A stretch of DNA of 64,000 nucleotides from Leifsonia sp. TF02-11 (GCF_017565305.1 NZ_JAGEKP010000004.1:248001-312000); one strand, 5' to 3'; numbered from the stretch's first letter, positions 11,876-21,255 are shown. Notes: generated from the sequence alone by a model not told the origin. Translations and numbers: made by a program.

Positions 11876-11878
11876 GGG

Positions 11879-12109
11879 CTAGTGGCCCTTCGGCTGGTAC
11901 TTGGAGCCGCCCACTCCGTAGCCTGCGCGCTTCATGATCCAGCCGACGATGAGTCCGATCACGGCGAGCCCCGCGGATGCCCACACCACGATCGGAGCGT
12001 CGAAGAAGAACGCGACGGCTCCGATGGTGAAGGCGATCAGCATGATGATCACGGCCGTCCACGCCGCCGGCGAATGACCGTGGCCTGGATCGACTGACTC
12101 GCTGCTCAT
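11879..12109 (-). CDS. HGxxPAAW-family small membrane protein of the trp operon
   Basis: A 76-residue protein of unknown function. It has HGHSPAAWT near the N-terminus, the motif that names this actinobacterial family, then two hydrophobic segments (VIIMLIAFTIGAVAFFF and a second of similar length after PIVVWAS) and a basic tail ending YQPKGH. The ATG at 12109 is preferred over upstream codons because AGGAG lies just before it and the family begins this way. It lies between trpX and trpC, as in many actinobacteria; no activity is established. Confidence 0.85.
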   Translation of the reverse strand: MSSESVDPGHGHSPAAWTAVIIMLIAFTIGAVAFFFDAPIVVWASAGLAVIGLIVGWIMKRAGYGVGGSKYQPKGH

Positions 12110-12196
12110 GGGACTCCTGCACGTCGGGTGCACCGCTCCTGGCCCGTCAGGCACAGGGAAGCGCACGATTGGTGGATCGGGAAACAGTCTAGTGGC

Positions 12197-12934
12197 TCAG
12201 CGCGTGGGATCGTCGCCGCGGCTCAGCTCGTCCCAGCTGTCGATCGCGGTGTCGCGGTCGAGCGCCGTGGGGGTGTCGGGCGTGTCGCCCTCGGCCGCGG
12301 CGCGGGCCTCCGCGTCGTCGCCGCTGTCGGGCGCGGGTGCCGCGTCGTCGCGCTCGGCGGGGTCGTCGCCCGCGAGCTCGGCGACGGCCGCTTCGGCCGA
12401 GCGGCCGTCCTCCCCGGCGAACCGGGCCTGGTAGCGGCGGGACGGGCCGGGCCACGCGCGAACGAAGACGATGGCCGCAATGCCCGCGAAAGCGACGAGC
12501 ACGCCGCCGATGACCGCGAGCCACGGCCAGAACTCGATCGTCGTGCTGTCCACGAGCTTGCGCAGCGAGTTCTCCCCCGCGACTCCGGTCGCCGCCGTGA
12601 TCGCCCCGCCGGCGGCCCGCAGCGGGTCGCCCAGCACCGAGACGGCCGAGTAGACGATCGAGACGCCGAGCAGCATTCCGAGGATCGAGAGCACCACGCG
12701 GAACGCCGGTCCGGCGATCGCGAGAGCCGCCGTCAACGCGAGCCCGGCCAGCGAGAGCGCGGTGAGCGCGGGAGCCGCTGCCGAGCCGGCGACGGTGACC
12801 GTGCCGGCGTGGGAGGCGACATCGGTCACGCCGATGACGAACCAGGTCTGGGTCGCCGAGAGCAGCCCCAGACCGCTCCCCACCACCAGCGCGAGGAGCG
12901 TCAGGTACTTGACACGGCGGTTCTCAGCGCGCAC
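12197..12934 (-). CDS. Trp-region conserved membrane protein (TrpX, TIGR02234-like)
   Basis: A 245-residue protein with four hydrophobic segments (about residues 9-27, 50-70, 80-98 and 135-160) and a long acidic, disordered cytoplasmic tail ending WDELSRGDDPTR. The WD-LSRG-DPT ending and the position after trpE identify the actinobacterial trp-operon membrane protein family. Function unknown; membrane association of tryptophan synthesis or export has been suggested only from context. The GTG start overlaps the end of trpE by 11 nt. Confidence 0.85.
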   Translation of the reverse strand: MRAENRRVKYLTLLALVVGSGLGLLSATQTWFVIGVTDVASHAGTVTVAGSAAAPALTALSLAGLALTAALAIAGPAFRVVLSILGMLLGVSIVYSAVSVLGDPLRAAGGAITAATGVAGENSLRKLVDSTTIEFWPWLAVIGGVLVAFAGIAAIVFVRAWPGPSRRYQARFAGEDGRSAEAAVAELAGDDPAERDDAAPAPDSGDDAEARAAAEGDTPDTPTALDRDTAIDSWDELSRGDDPTR

Positions 12935-14465
12935 CCTGCACCCGTCTCATGCCGTTCGCGACCGCGACCGCGCGGAGGGGCGCCGCCGCCTTGTTCTGCG
13001 ACTCCTGGAACTCCAGGATCGGCACGGAGTCGGCGACCAGGCCGCCTCCCGCCTGCACTCGGGCGACGCCGTCCATGATCGTGGCCGTGCGGATCGCGAT
13101 GGCGAGGTCGGCGTCGCCTGCGAAGTCGAAGTAGCCGATCACTCCCCCGTACACGCCGCGCTGAGCCGGCTCGAGCTCGTCGATGATCCGCAGAGCCATC
13201 GGCTTCGGCGCGCCGGAGAGCGTGCCGGCCGGGAAGGTTGCGCGGAAGACGTCGATGGCACCGGACTTCGGCAGCAGGTCGCCCTCCACCGACGAGACGA
13301 TGTGCATGATGTGGCTGAAGCGCTCGACGCGCATGAACTCCGTCACCTCGACGCTGCCCGCCGCGCACACCTTGAGCAGGTCGTTGCGGGCGAGGTCGAC
13401 CAGCATCAGGTGCTCCGCGCGCTCCTTGTCGTCCGCGAGCAGCGAGGTCTCGAGGTCGAGGTCCTCCTCCGGCGTCGCACCCCGCGGGCGCGAACCCGCG
13501 ATGGGATGCGTGAAGGCGCGGCCCTCCTGCACCTTGACCAGCGCCTCCGGCGAGGAGCCGACGATCTGATAGGGCTCGCCGCCCGGGCGCTCCAGCGACA
13601 GCAGGTACATGTACGGGCTCGGGTTGAGCGACCGCAGCACGCGGTAGACGTCGAGGGCGGAGGCCGTGCACTCGAGCTCGAAGCGCTGGGAGATCACCAC
13701 CTGGAAGATGTCGCCGTCGACGATCCGCTCCTTGGCGGTCTCGACGGACGCGAGGAAGTCCTCTTCGCGGGTCCGCGACACGGGGTCGCCGACGGCGGCG
13801 AGGTCGACGTCGGCCAGCCAGGCCTCCGACGGGCGGGCGAGCTCGGTCTGCATGCGGTCGAGGCGCTGCTGCGCGTCGTTCCACAGCTCGTCGACGCCGT
13901 GCTCACCGTCGGCCAGCGCGTTGGCGATCAGCTTGACCGTTCCCGAGCGGTGGTCGATCACGACCAGGTCGGCCACGAACGCCATCGCCTGCCCGGGGAT
14001 GTCGTAGTCGGCGGGCGGACGCTGCGGCAGCCGCTCGAGCTGGCGCACGGCCTCCCAGCCGATGAACCCGACCAGGCCGCCGGTCAGCGGCGGCAGGCCG
14101 GGGATGCGCGGGGTGCTCCAGCGCTCATGCAGCGCCGCGAGCGCGTCGAGCGGGCGACCGGAGGCCTCCGCGCCGAGCGCGCGCTGAACCGAGAGCCCGT
14201 AATCGAGCCAGCGGACTTCGTCGCCGTCCTGCGTCAGCATGCCGAACGACGCGGCGCCGACGAACGAGAACCGCGACCAGATGCCGCCCTGCTCCGCCGA
14301 CTCGAGCAGGAAGGTGCCGGGGCGCCCTGCCGCGAGCTTGCGGTAGATGCCGACCGGCGTCTCACCGTCGGCGAACAGTTCGCGGACCACCGGAACGACG
14401 CGGTGCTCCGCGGCCAGCTCGGCGAACTCCTCGCGCCCGGTCGTCCCGCCCGCTGTGGCGATCAC
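12924..14465 (-). CDS. trpE: Anthranilate synthase component I
   Basis: Makes anthranilate from chorismate, using ammonia delivered by a separate glutaminase subunit (TrpG) that is not in this window. The 513-residue protein carries the inhibitor-binding region LLES around residue 45, [11 protein letters not shown], the conserved [14 protein letters not shown] and [11 protein letters not shown] segments, and [11 protein letters not shown]. The frame is open upstream, but the GTG at 14465 forms a GTGA overlap with the hisI stop, so trpE is directly coupled to the histidine genes. No trp leader peptide or attenuator precedes it. Confidence 0.96.
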   Translation of the reverse strand: MIATAGGTTGREEFAELAAEHRVVPVVRELFADGETPVGIYRKLAAGRPGTFLLESAEQGGIWSRFSFVGAASFGMLTQDGDEVRWLDYGLSVQRALGAEASGRPLDALAALHERWSTPRIPGLPPLTGGLVGFIGWEAVRQLERLPQRPPADYDIPGQAMAFVADLVVIDHRSGTVKLIANALADGEHGVDELWNDAQQRLDRMQTELARPSEAWLADVDLAAVGDPVSRTREEDFLASVETAKERIVDGDIFQVVISQRFELECTASALDVYRVLRSLNPSPYMYLLSLERPGGEPYQIVGSSPEALVKVQEGRAFTHPIAGSRPRGATPEEDLDLETSLLADDKERAEHLMLVDLARNDLLKVCAAGSVEVTEFMRVERFSHIMHIVSSVEGDLLPKSGAIDVFRATFPAGTLSGAPKPMALRIIDELEPAQRGVYGGVIGYFDFAGDADLAIAIRTATIMDGVARVQAGGGLVADSVPILEFQESQNKAAAPLRAVAVANGMRRVQGAR

Positions 14466-14854
14466 AGGTCCGATCCCATCTCGGCGGCGAGCCGCGCGCT
14501 CTCGGCGTCGGCGACGACCGGTTCCAGCACGTCGGCGTCGAAGCAGGTGCGAGTGCCGGTGTGACAGGCCGCGCCGACCTGGTCGACGGTCACGAGCAGC
14601 GTGTCGCCGTCGCAGTCCAGCGCCGCCCCTTTGACGTACTGCACGTGCCCGGAGGTGTCGCCTTTGCGCCAGTACTCCTGGCGCGAGCGGGACCAGAAGG
14701 TCACCCGCCCCTCGCCGAGCGTGCGGCGCACCGCCTCGGCGTCCATCCAGCCCATCATCAGCACCTCGCGGGAGTCCCACTGCTGGATGACGGCGGGGAC
14801 CAGCCCCGCATCGTTGAACCGGATCCGGCCGATCACGTCGTCGGTCGCGGTCAT
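14462..14854 (-). CDS. hisI: Phosphoribosyl-AMP cyclohydrolase
   Basis: Opens the purine ring of phosphoribosyl-AMP in the third step of histidine synthesis. The 130-residue monofunctional enzyme has [19 protein letters not shown], the metal-binding DCDGD and the cysteine pair CHTGTRTC. It overlaps hisF by 4 nt (ATGA) and trpE by 4 nt (GTGA), and so bridges the his and trp genes. Confidence 0.97.
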   Translation of the reverse strand: MTATDDVIGRIRFNDAGLVPAVIQQWDSREVLMMGWMDAEAVRRTLGEGRVTFWSRSRQEYWRKGDTSGHVQYVKGAALDCDGDTLLVTVDQVGAACHTGTRTCFDADVLEPVVADAESARLAAEMGSDL

Positions 14855-15615
14855 GAGCGCACCTCCAGGCCTGCTCGTCGAAGCTCGTCCTTCACATCGC
14901 CGATGGTCATCTCGCCCGAGTGGAACACGCTCGCCGCCAGCACGGCGTCGGCGCCCGCGTCGATCGCGGGGACGAAGTGCGAGACGGCACCCGCCCCTCC
15001 CGAGGCGACGACGGGAACGCTGCTGATCGCGCGGATCTCACGGATGAGCTCCAGATCGAAGCCCTCCTTCGTCCCGTCGGCGTCGATGGAGTTCACCAGC
15101 AGCTCCCCCGCGCCGAGCCCGATCGCGCGCTCGGCCCAGTCCAGGGCGTCGATCCCGGTCTCGGTGCGACCGCCGTGGGTCGTCACCACGAACCCGGAGG
15201 CGGTGGCCGCCGACCGCTTGACGTCGAGCGAGAGCACGAGGACCTGAGCGCCGAAGCGCTCGGCGATCTCGGCGACGAGCTCGGGCCGCGCGATGGCCGC
15301 GGAGTTCACGCCCACCTTGTCCGCCCCGCTGCCCAGCAGCTTCGCGACGTCCTCCGTGCTGCGCACTCCCCCGCCGACCGTCAGCGGGATGAAGACCTGC
15401 TCCGCCGTGGCGCGCACCACGTCGTACGTGGTCGACCGGTCGTCGACCGTCGCCGTCACATCGAGGAACGTCAGTTCGTCGGCGCCCTGCTCGAAGTACC
15501 GGCGGGCGAGCTCGACGGGATCGCCCTGGTCGCGGAGGTTCTGGAAGTTGACGCCCTTGACGACGCGTCCGGCGGCCACGTCGAGACACGGGATGACCCG
15601 CACCGCGACGCTCAT
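14851..15615 (-). CDS. hisF: Imidazole glycerol phosphate synthase cyclase subunit
   Basis: Forms imidazole glycerol phosphate and AICAR, using ammonia from HisH, which is not in this window. The 254-residue beta/alpha barrel begins [20 protein letters not shown] with the catalytic aspartate in [20 protein letters not shown] carries the second catalytic aspartate. Its ATG shares a base with the hisG stop (TGATG). Confidence 0.98.
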   Translation of the reverse strand: MSVAVRVIPCLDVAAGRVVKGVNFQNLRDQGDPVELARRYFEQGADELTFLDVTATVDDRSTTYDVVRATAEQVFIPLTVGGGVRSTEDVAKLLGSGADKVGVNSAAIARPELVAEIAERFGAQVLVLSLDVKRSAATASGFVVTTHGGRTETGIDALDWAERAIGLGAGELLVNSIDADGTKEGFDLELIREIRAISSVPVVASGGAGAVSHFVPAIDAGADAVLAASVFHSGEMTIGDVKDELRRAGLEVRS

Positions 15616-16454
15616 CAGATCCGCGCCGCGTGGATCGAGGTGACCAGGATGGCGCGCGCCCCGAGCTCGTAGAGGTCGTCCATCACCTGGTTCGTGCTGT
15701 CGCTCTTGATCATGACCCGCACCGCGACCCAGTCGGGTTCGCCGAGCGGCGACACGGTGGGCGACTCGACGCCCGGCGTGAGGGCGACGGCCTGCTCCAG
15801 CAGCGCGACGGGGAGGTTGTAGTCGACCAACACGTACTGACGGGCGACCATCACGCCCTGAAGGCGACGCAGGAGGGTGTCGACGCCGGCCGCGGGCGCC
15901 GGCGACGAGACGAGCACGGCCTCCGACTCGAGGATCACCGGGCCGAAGATCTCCAGGCCCTGCTTGCGCAGCGTCGAGCCGGTCTCGACCACGTCGGCCA
16001 CGGCGTCCGCGACGCCGAGCCGGACGGCGGACTCCACGGCTCCGTCGAGCTTGATCAGCGAGGCGTCCACTCCGCTGTCGGCGAGGAACTGGCCGACCAG
16101 GCCCGGGTAGCTCGTCGCGACGCGCTTGCCGTCGAGGTCGGCGAGGTCGGTGTACGACCCCGCCGGCCCGGCGAAGCGGAACGTGGATGCGGCGAAATCG
16201 AGGGCGGCGATCTCGGCGGCCGGCGAGCCGGAGTCGATCAGGAGGTCGCGGCCGGTGATGCCGACGTCGAGCGCGCCGGAGCCGACGTAGGTCGCGATGT
16301 CGCGCGGGCGGAGATAGAAGAACTCCACGCCGTTGCGCGGATCGGCGACGATGAGCTCCTTGGGGTCGCGGCGGCCGTGGTAGCCGGCCTCGTGGAGCAT
16401 CTGCGCCGCAGTCTCGGAGAGGGAGCCCTTGTTGGGGACGGCGATCTTCAGCAT
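15615..16454 (-). CDS. hisG: ATP phosphoribosyltransferase (long form)
   Basis: The committed step of histidine synthesis, joining ATP and PRPP, normally inhibited by histidine. The 279 residues indicate the long form with a C-terminal ACT-like regulatory domain. The N-terminus [14 protein letters not shown] and the internal [17 protein letters not shown] are characteristic. The ATG at 16454 has GAAAG upstream and gives the family N-terminus; the frame upstream of it is not used. Sixty nucleotides separate it from hisE. Confidence 0.97.
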   Translation of the reverse strand: MLKIAVPNKGSLSETAAQMLHEAGYHGRRDPKELIVADPRNGVEFFYLRPRDIATYVGSGALDVGITGRDLLIDSGSPAAEIAALDFAASTFRFAGPAGSYTDLADLDGKRVATSYPGLVGQFLADSGVDASLIKLDGAVESAVRLGVADAVADVVETGSTLRKQGLEIFGPVILESEAVLVSSPAPAAGVDTLLRRLQGVMVARQYVLVDYNLPVALLEQAVALTPGVESPTVSPLGEPDWVAVRVMIKSDSTNQVMDDLYELGARAILVTSIHAARI

Positions 16455-16514
16455 GTGTTGTGACTTTCGTGACGTGACGGACGGAGGCACGGATCTACAG
16501 ACCGGGGGCGGTCG

Positions 16515-16778
16515 TCACAGATGTCGGTACACGTCGGCCGGAGTGAGGCCTTTGGCGATCAGCAGCACCTGCAGGTGGTACAGCAACTGCGAGATCTCTT
16601 CGGCGGTGGCCTCGTCGGATTCGTACTCCGCGGCCATCCAGACCTCTGCGGCCTCCTCCACGATCTTCTTTCCGATGGCGTGCACGCCCGCGTCCAGCTC
16701 GCGAACCGTCCCGGAGCCTTCCGGGCGGGTCTCGGCCTTCTCGCTGAGCTCGGCGAAGAGGTCGTCGAAGGTTTTCAC
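16515..16778 (-). CDS. hisE: Phosphoribosyl-ATP pyrophosphatase
   Basis: Hydrolyses phosphoribosyl-ATP to phosphoribosyl-AMP in the second step of histidine synthesis. The 87-residue monofunctional form has the MazG-type metal-binding helix [14 protein letters not shown] and a second acidic helix [14 protein letters not shown]. The start is GTG with no ribosome binding site; TACGCT lies 6 nt upstream, so the his-trp transcript may begin as a leaderless mRNA here. It is divergent from the MFS transporter, with 129 nt between them. Confidence 0.95.
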   Translation of the reverse strand: MKTFDDLFAELSEKAETRPEGSGTVRELDAGVHAIGKKIVEEAAEVWMAAEYESDEATAEEISQLLYHLQVLLIAKGLTPADVYRHL

Positions 16779-16784
16779 CGTTAC

Positions 16785-16790
16785 AGCGTA
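16785..16790 (-). promoter_or_regulatory. Candidate -10 (TACGCT) for the his-trp gene string
   Basis: On the minus strand TACGCT is followed by 6 nt and then the hisE GTG. The absence of a Shine-Dalgarno sequence and the TANNNT match suggest a leaderless start. No convincing -35 is seen. Confidence 0.4.
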
Positions 16791-16907
16791 CTAGTCGCGG
16801 AGCAGGGCCCGCGTCCGCGTGACGGGCGCGCGCCGCTCCGACGGGAGGCCGTGTGCTAATGTCGGCAGGTCTCATCTGACATATTCCATTCGACAAGGAG
16901 GTCCGCG

Positions 16908-18113
16908 ATGGAGCCGACGACCCGCTCCCGATTCTGGCCACTGGTGCTCTGCTGGGTGATCGTGGCCCTCGACGGCTTCGACCTGGTGGTACTCGGCACC
17001 GTGATCCCCACTCTCCTGAGCACACGCGAGCTCGGCTTCGACGCTCCGGCGGCGACAGCCGTTGCGACCGCCGGCCTCGTCGGCGTCGGCATCGGAGCCC
17101 TCACGGTCGGACCCCTCGCGGACCGCTACGGCCGACGGCTCTGCCTGCTGCTGTGCGTCTCCGTGTTCTCGGTGCTGACGCTGGCCATCGTGATCGCGCC
17201 GGACGTCTTCGTGTTCGGCCTCCTGCGCGTGCTCGCCGGGATCGCGCTCGGCGCCTGCCTCCCGGTCGTCATCGCCTACGTCACCGACCTGATGCCACGC
17301 GAGCGCGCGGGCAAGGCGACGACGCTGACGATGACCGGCTACCACGCCGGCGCCGTGCTCACGGCGCTCCTCGCCCTCGCGGTCATCCCCGACTGGCGCG
17401 TATTGTTCGCCATCGGCGGGATCGCGGGGCTCGTCACGGTCCCGCTCATCCGGATCACGCTCCCGGAGGAGCGCAGCGAACGGCAGGCCGGCCGACGGCC
17501 GACCGTGCGGCGGCTGGTCGAACGCCCCTATCGGACGGTCAGCATCGGAGTCTGGGCGGCGTCGTTCATGGGACTCCTGCTCGTCTACGGCCTCAACACG
17601 TGGCTCCCGCAGCTCATGCGCGACGCCGGCTACGGCTCCACCGACTCGCTCGGCCTGCTCCTGGTCCTGAACGCCGGCGCCGTCACCGGACTGATCCTCG
17701 CCGGCATCGTCGCCGACCGTTCCGGCACCAAACGGGTCGCGATGGCGTGGTTCGCGCTGTCCGGGCTCCTGCTCGCGTTCCTCAGCATCCGGCTCGAGGA
17801 CGTCACGATGCTCTATGTCGCCGTCTTCGTCACCGGCGTCTTCGTGTTCTCGGCCCAGGTGCTCGTCTACGCGTTCGTCACCCAGCTCTATCCGCCGGAG
17901 ATCCGGGGCACCGCACTCGGCTTCGCCGCCGGAATCGGGCGGCTCGGCGCGATCATGGGCCCGGCGATCACCGGACTGCTCGTGTCGGAGGGCCTCGCAT
18001 ATCCCGGCGGGTTCTATGTGTTCGCCGCCAGCGCCCTCCTGGCGGTGGGCGCGCTCGCGATCATCCCGGCGCGAGCGCGCGTCGCGGCGGAACCGGTGGC
18101 GGCGCCGAAGTAG
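16908..18113 (+). CDS. MFS transporter, aromatic acid:H+ symporter-like
   Basis: A 401-residue, twelve-segment major facilitator. ALDGFDLVVLGTVIPTLL at the first helix resembles the DGFD signature of the AAHS (benzoate/4-hydroxybenzoate) branch, and GPLADRYGRR is the classic loop 2-3 motif, followed by LRVLAGIALGACLPV. A basic cytoplasmic loop (about residues 190-205) separates the two halves. The ribosome binding site AAGGAGGT is one of the strongest in the window. It is a single plus-strand gene set between two minus-strand housekeeping blocks. The substrate cannot be settled from sequence; an aromatic or other small organic acid is the best guess. Confidence 0.85.
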   Translation: MEPTTRSRFWPLVLCWVIVALDGFDLVVLGTVIPTLLSTRELGFDAPAATAVATAGLVGVGIGALTVGPLADRYGRRLCLLLCVSVFSVLTLAIVIAPDVFVFGLLRVLAGIALGACLPVVIAYVTDLMPRERAGKATTLTMTGYHAGAVLTALLALAVIPDWRVLFAIGGIAGLVTVPLIRITLPEERSERQAGRRPTVRRLVERPYRTVSIGVWAASFMGLLLVYGLNTWLPQLMRDAGYGSTDSLGLLLVLNAGAVTGLILAGIVADRSGTKRVAMAWFALSGLLLAFLSIRLEDVTMLYVAVFVTGVFVFSAQVLVYAFVTQLYPPEIRGTALGFAAGIGRLGAIMGPAITGLLVSEGLAYPGGFYVFAASALLAVGALAIIPARARVAAEPVAAPK

Positions 18114-18128
18114 GCCGAGGGTGCGGCC
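18113..18128. terminator. Small hairpin between convergent MFS and rpe genes
   Basis: GGCCG/CGGCC (18113-18117 and 18124-18128) with a 6-nt loop starts at the last base of the MFS stop codon and lies upstream of the rpe stop. It has no T tract. It could serve both strands but is weak. Confidence 0.3.
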
Positions 18129-18143
18129 TGCGGACGCTGGTCG

Positions 18144-18803
18144 TCAGTGCGCGTGGGCCGCGACCGCGGCCCGCAGCCCGGCGATCCGCTCTGCCGGTTC
18201 GCCGCGGAACACGCTGGAGCCCGCGACGAAGGTGTCCGCACCGTTCTCGGCGGCCGTGACGATGGTCTCCTCGGTGATCCCGCCGTCGACCTGCAGCCAC
18301 ACGTCGAGGCCCCGCGCTTCGACGGCCTCCCGGAGCGAGCGCAGTTTCGGCATCGTCTCGACCATGAACGACTGGCCACCGAAGCCCGGTTCGACGGTCA
18401 TCACGAGCACCTGGTCGAACTCCCCCAGCAGGTCGAGGTAGCCGTCGACCGGCGTTCCGGGCTTGAGGGCGATGCCCGCCCGGGCGCCGATGGCCCGTAA
18501 CCGCCGCGCGAGAGCAACCGGGTCGGCCGCGGCCTCGGCGTGGAAGGTCACCGAGAAGGCGCCCAGCTCCGCATAGCCGGGAGCCCAGCGGTCGGGGTCG
18601 TCGATCATCAGGTGCACGTCGAGCGGGATCGGGCTGACGTCCTGGATGCGGCCCACCATCTGCGGACCGAACGTGAGGTTGGGGACGAAGTGATTGTCCA
18701 TCACGTCCACATGCACCAGGTCTGCGATGGCGATGCTCCCGAGATCGCGCTCCAGGTTCACGAAGTCGGCCGCCAGGATGCTCGGATTGATACGCGTCAC
18801 CAT
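18144..18803 (-). CDS. rpe: Ribulose-phosphate 3-epimerase
   Basis: Interconverts ribulose 5-phosphate and xylulose 5-phosphate in the pentose phosphate pathway. The 219-residue TIM barrel has INPSILAADF, HVDVMDNHFVPN with metal ligands and the catalytic aspartate, VHLMIDDP, TVEPGFGGQSF and DGGI with the second catalytic aspartate. Three start codons are possible within 10 nt; the ATG at 18803 is chosen because TAGGCT sits exactly 7 nt before it and no ribosome binding site exists. It ends the pyr-to-rpe block. Confidence 0.96.
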   Translation of the reverse strand: MVTRINPSILAADFVNLERDLGSIAIADLVHVDVMDNHFVPNLTFGPQMVGRIQDVSPIPLDVHLMIDDPDRWAPGYAELGAFSVTFHAEAAADPVALARRLRAIGARAGIALKPGTPVDGYLDLLGEFDQVLVMTVEPGFGGQSFMVETMPKLRSLREAVEARGLDVWLQVDGGITEETIVTAAENGADTFVAGSSVFRGEPAERIAGLRAAVAAHAH

Positions 18804-18810
18804 GAGCACC

Positions 18811-18816
18811 AGCCTA
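18811..18816 (-). promoter_or_regulatory. Candidate -10 (TAGGCT) for leaderless rpe
   Basis: TAGGCT on the minus strand, then 7 nt, then the rpe ATG. The same hexamer precedes the pyr leader (36112-36117) and the DUF349 gene (60664-60669). Confidence 0.4.
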
Positions 18817-18845
18817 TTGGGCGGCCGCGCCTCGCAGCGCGGTCC

Positions 18846-20222
18846 CTACGCGGCGACCTTCTCGAGCACGGCGATGAACATGGCGTCGGTCAGGTGGCGG
18901 TGCGGCCAGAGCTGGACCAGCTGCGGGTCGCCCGCCAGGTCGAGCCGTTCGCTCGCGACCGACTGCACGATCTCCGCGCTCTCGCCGACTCTGAGCACTC
19001 CGCGATGACGGTCGAGGGCGTCCGCGACCACCGAGCGCGTCTCGGCCACGTGCGGCGAGCAGGTCACGTAGACGAGCAGGCCACCCGGCTTCAGCGCCTC
19101 GACGGCGGAGTCGAGCAGGCGCGCCTGCAGCGCGGTCAGCTCGGCGACGTCCCTGGGCGTCTTGCGCCAGCGCGCTTCCGGGCGCCTGCGCAACGCGCCG
19201 AGTCCGGTGCACGGCGCGTCGAGCAGGATGCGGTCGAAAGCCTCCGGCTCGCCACGTCCGATCTCGACGCCGTCGCGCTCCCACACCGGCACATCGAGCG
19301 GCACGGCAGCCAGCGCCCTGCGAACCAGTTCGGCACGCGCCGGCACCAGCTCGTTCGCAACCAGGGTCGCACCGCCGGCGAGCGCCTCCGCCGCGAGCAG
19401 CGCGGCCTTGCCTCCCGGCCCGGCGCAGAGGTCGAGCCAGCGCTCTCCCTCCTCGATGGGCCGAGCGCGGGACAGCGCGAGGGCCGCGAGCTGCGATCCC
19501 TCGTCCTGCACCCGCAACCGGCCCTCCGCCTCGGTCACAAGACCCTGCGGATCTCCCCCGCCCGCGGTGAAGCCGACGGGCGAGAAACGGTCGGGTCGGG
19601 CACCGCTCGGCGGTTCGGCGAGGCCGGGCAACGCCACCAGGTTCACGCGCGGTGCGGTGTTGTCGGCCTCCAGCAGCGCCTCCAGCTCCTCCCCGCGCCC
19701 CTCGGCCTCCAGGGAACGGTGGAAGGCGCGGACGATCCACGCCGGGTGGGAGGTGATGGCGGCGAAGCGCTCGTCCTCGTTCTTCGCGTCCGCCAGCACC
19801 CGCTCGCGCCACTCCTCGGGAGTGGAACGACCGATCTCGCGGAGCACGCCGTTGACGAAGCCCGTCCCCGAGCGACTGCCCACCTGCCGGGCCAGGGCGA
19901 CCGATTCGTTGACCGCCGCGTGCGACGGCACGCGCGTCGACAGCAGCTGGTGGGCGCCGAGGCGCAGCACATCGAGCAGCGGAGGGTCGATCTTGTCGAC
20001 GGTGCGGCCCGCCGCCCGGGCGATGACCCGGTCGTAGTAGCCCTGCATCCGCAGCGTGCCGTAGGTCAGCTCCGTCGCGAGGGCGGCGTCCGCCGGCGAG
20101 AGCCCGGCCCGCGCGATGCGGCCCGGCAACAGGAGGTTGGCGTACGCGTCGGACTCCCGCACAGCGGAGAGCACGTCGTACGCGACTCGCCGGGACGGCT
20201 GGACTCTGGTGCGGTCGTTCAC
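18846..20222 (-). CDS. rsmB: 16S rRNA (cytosine-967 C5) methyltransferase
   Basis: Methylates 16S rRNA using S-adenosylmethionine. The 458-residue protein has an N-terminal NusB-like RNA-binding domain (about residues 9-135) and a C-terminal Rossmann methyltransferase domain with DLCAGPGGKAALLA, the catalytic cysteine segment LDAPCTGLGALRRRPE and YVTCSPH. The GTG start forms a GTGA overlap with the fmt stop; the longer open frame upstream is an fmt shadow. Confidence 0.95.
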   Translation of the reverse strand: MNDRTRVQPSRRVAYDVLSAVRESDAYANLLLPGRIARAGLSPADAALATELTYGTLRMQGYYDRVIARAAGRTVDKIDPPLLDVLRLGAHQLLSTRVPSHAAVNESVALARQVGSRSGTGFVNGVLREIGRSTPEEWRERVLADAKNEDERFAAITSHPAWIVRAFHRSLEAEGRGEELEALLEADNTAPRVNLVALPGLAEPPSGARPDRFSPVGFTAGGGDPQGLVTEAEGRLRVQDEGSQLAALALSRARPIEEGERWLDLCAGPGGKAALLAAEALAGGATLVANELVPARAELVRRALAAVPLDVPVWERDGVEIGRGEPEAFDRILLDAPCTGLGALRRRPEARWRKTPRDVAELTALQARLLDSAVEALKPGGLLVYVTCSPHVAETRSVVADALDRHRGVLRVGESAEIVQSVASERLDLAGDPQLVQLWPHRHLTDAMFIAVLEKVAA

Positions 20223-21127
20223 GAGAGCACCGCCGATCCTCCGGCGCCGCGCCACCAGTCGGCAGCCGCCATGGCCCGCTTGCCCGCCGGTTGGACCGTC
20301 ACCAGCTCGAGCGGCGTGGTGCCGGTTCCCACCTCGATTCGACCGTCGGCCTCGGCGACCACGCCGGGCGGCAGCGACAGGCCGCCGGTGGGGCGCGCCG
20401 AGTGGACCTTGAACCGCTCGCCGTCGAGCAGCAGCCACGCGCCGGGCTCCGGCGTGACGCCGCGCAGCCGCGCGTAGACCTCGTCGACGGAGCGGGTCAG
20501 GTCGAGCCGGGCGTCGTCGATGGTCAGCTTCGGCGCGAGGACCGGCTCTCCGCTCTGCGGTACCGCGACGGCCGTCCCGTCGGCGATCGCCGACACGGTG
20601 TCGGCGAGCAGCTCGGCGCCCTCGTCCCCCAGAGCGTCGAGGAGCTCCCCCGCTGTGGCATCGGCCGGGATCGGGCGCCGCAGCTGTGCGAAGACATCGC
20701 CCGCGTCGAGACCGGGGACCAGCTGGAAGACGGCAGCCCCGGTCTCGGCGTCGCCGGCCATCACGGCCCGCTGCACGGGGGCGGCGCCCCGCCACCGCGG
20801 GAGCAGCGAGAAGTGCAGATTGACCCAGCCGAGCCGGGGGGTCGAGAGCAGGGGTTCGCGCACCAGTCCGCCGTAGGCGACGATGACGCCGAGGTCCGGA
20901 CGCAGGCGTTCGACCTGCTCGGTGACATCCTCCCCCAACCGGTTCGCCTTGATGACGGGGAGGTCGAGGGCGGCTGCGGCCTCCGCGACCGGCGACGGAG
21001 TGAGCACCCGTTTGCGGCCGAGCGGGGCGTCGTCGCGCGTGATGACGGCGGCGAGCTCGAAGCGCTCCGCGAGGATGGTCAGTGAGGGGACGGCGACGGC
21101 GGGCGTGCCGGCGAAGACGAGTCGCAT
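20219..21127 (-). CDS. fmt: Methionyl-tRNA formyltransferase
   Basis: Formylates initiator methionyl-tRNA with 10-formyltetrahydrofolate. The 302-residue protein begins MRLVFAGTPAVAVPSL and carries the catalytic HFSLLPRWRGAAPVQ region (asparagine and histidine in NLHFS) and a C-terminal tRNA-binding domain. It overlaps rsmB by 4 nt. The 128 nt between it and priA hold a long imperfect palindrome. Confidence 0.97.
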   Translation of the reverse strand: MRLVFAGTPAVAVPSLTILAERFELAAVITRDDAPLGRKRVLTPSPVAEAAAALDLPVIKANRLGEDVTEQVERLRPDLGVIVAYGGLVREPLLSTPRLGWVNLHFSLLPRWRGAAPVQRAVMAGDAETGAAVFQLVPGLDAGDVFAQLRRPIPADATAGELLDALGDEGAELLADTVSAIADGTAVAVPQSGEPVLAPKLTIDDARLDLTRSVDEVYARLRGVTPEPGAWLLLDGERFKVHSARPTGGLSLPPGVVAEADGRIEVGTGTTPLELVTVQPAGKRAMAAADWWRGAGGSAVLS

Positions 21128-21190
21128 AGCAAGGTTCTTTCGGTCTGGTCAGCGACCGAGTCTACCCGTGCTCGCCGCTCCCGCTCCCAC

Positions 21191-21247
21191 CGAGGGGCAC
21201 GTCGTTGTCCCCTTCGGAGCGCGAAAGGGACAACGACGCGCCCCTCG
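21191..21247. repeat. Long imperfect palindrome between priA and fmt
   Basis: Two 24-nt arms (21191-21214 and 21224-21247) are inverted copies with two mismatches, one G-T compatible, around a 9-nt loop. The arms contain GTCGTTGTCC and its complement. It starts 8 nt after the priA stop codon. It can form a very stable hairpin on either strand, so a terminator or processing site is likely; a dispersed repeat family is the alternative. No second copy was noticed in this window. Confidence 0.6.
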
Positions 21248-21255
21248 CGGATGGG

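Noticed and set aside
14465-14900. trp leader peptide or attenuator before trpE
   Set aside because: trpE overlaps hisI directly; there is no leader or Trp-codon run.
16779-16907. Regulatory operator shared by hisE and the MFS gene
   Set aside because: No inverted repeat or regulator gene is visible in the 129-nt gap.
20219-20795. Long N-terminal extension of RsmB
   Set aside because: The open frame crosses fmt on the same strand; the GTG overlapping the fmt stop gives the normal protein length.
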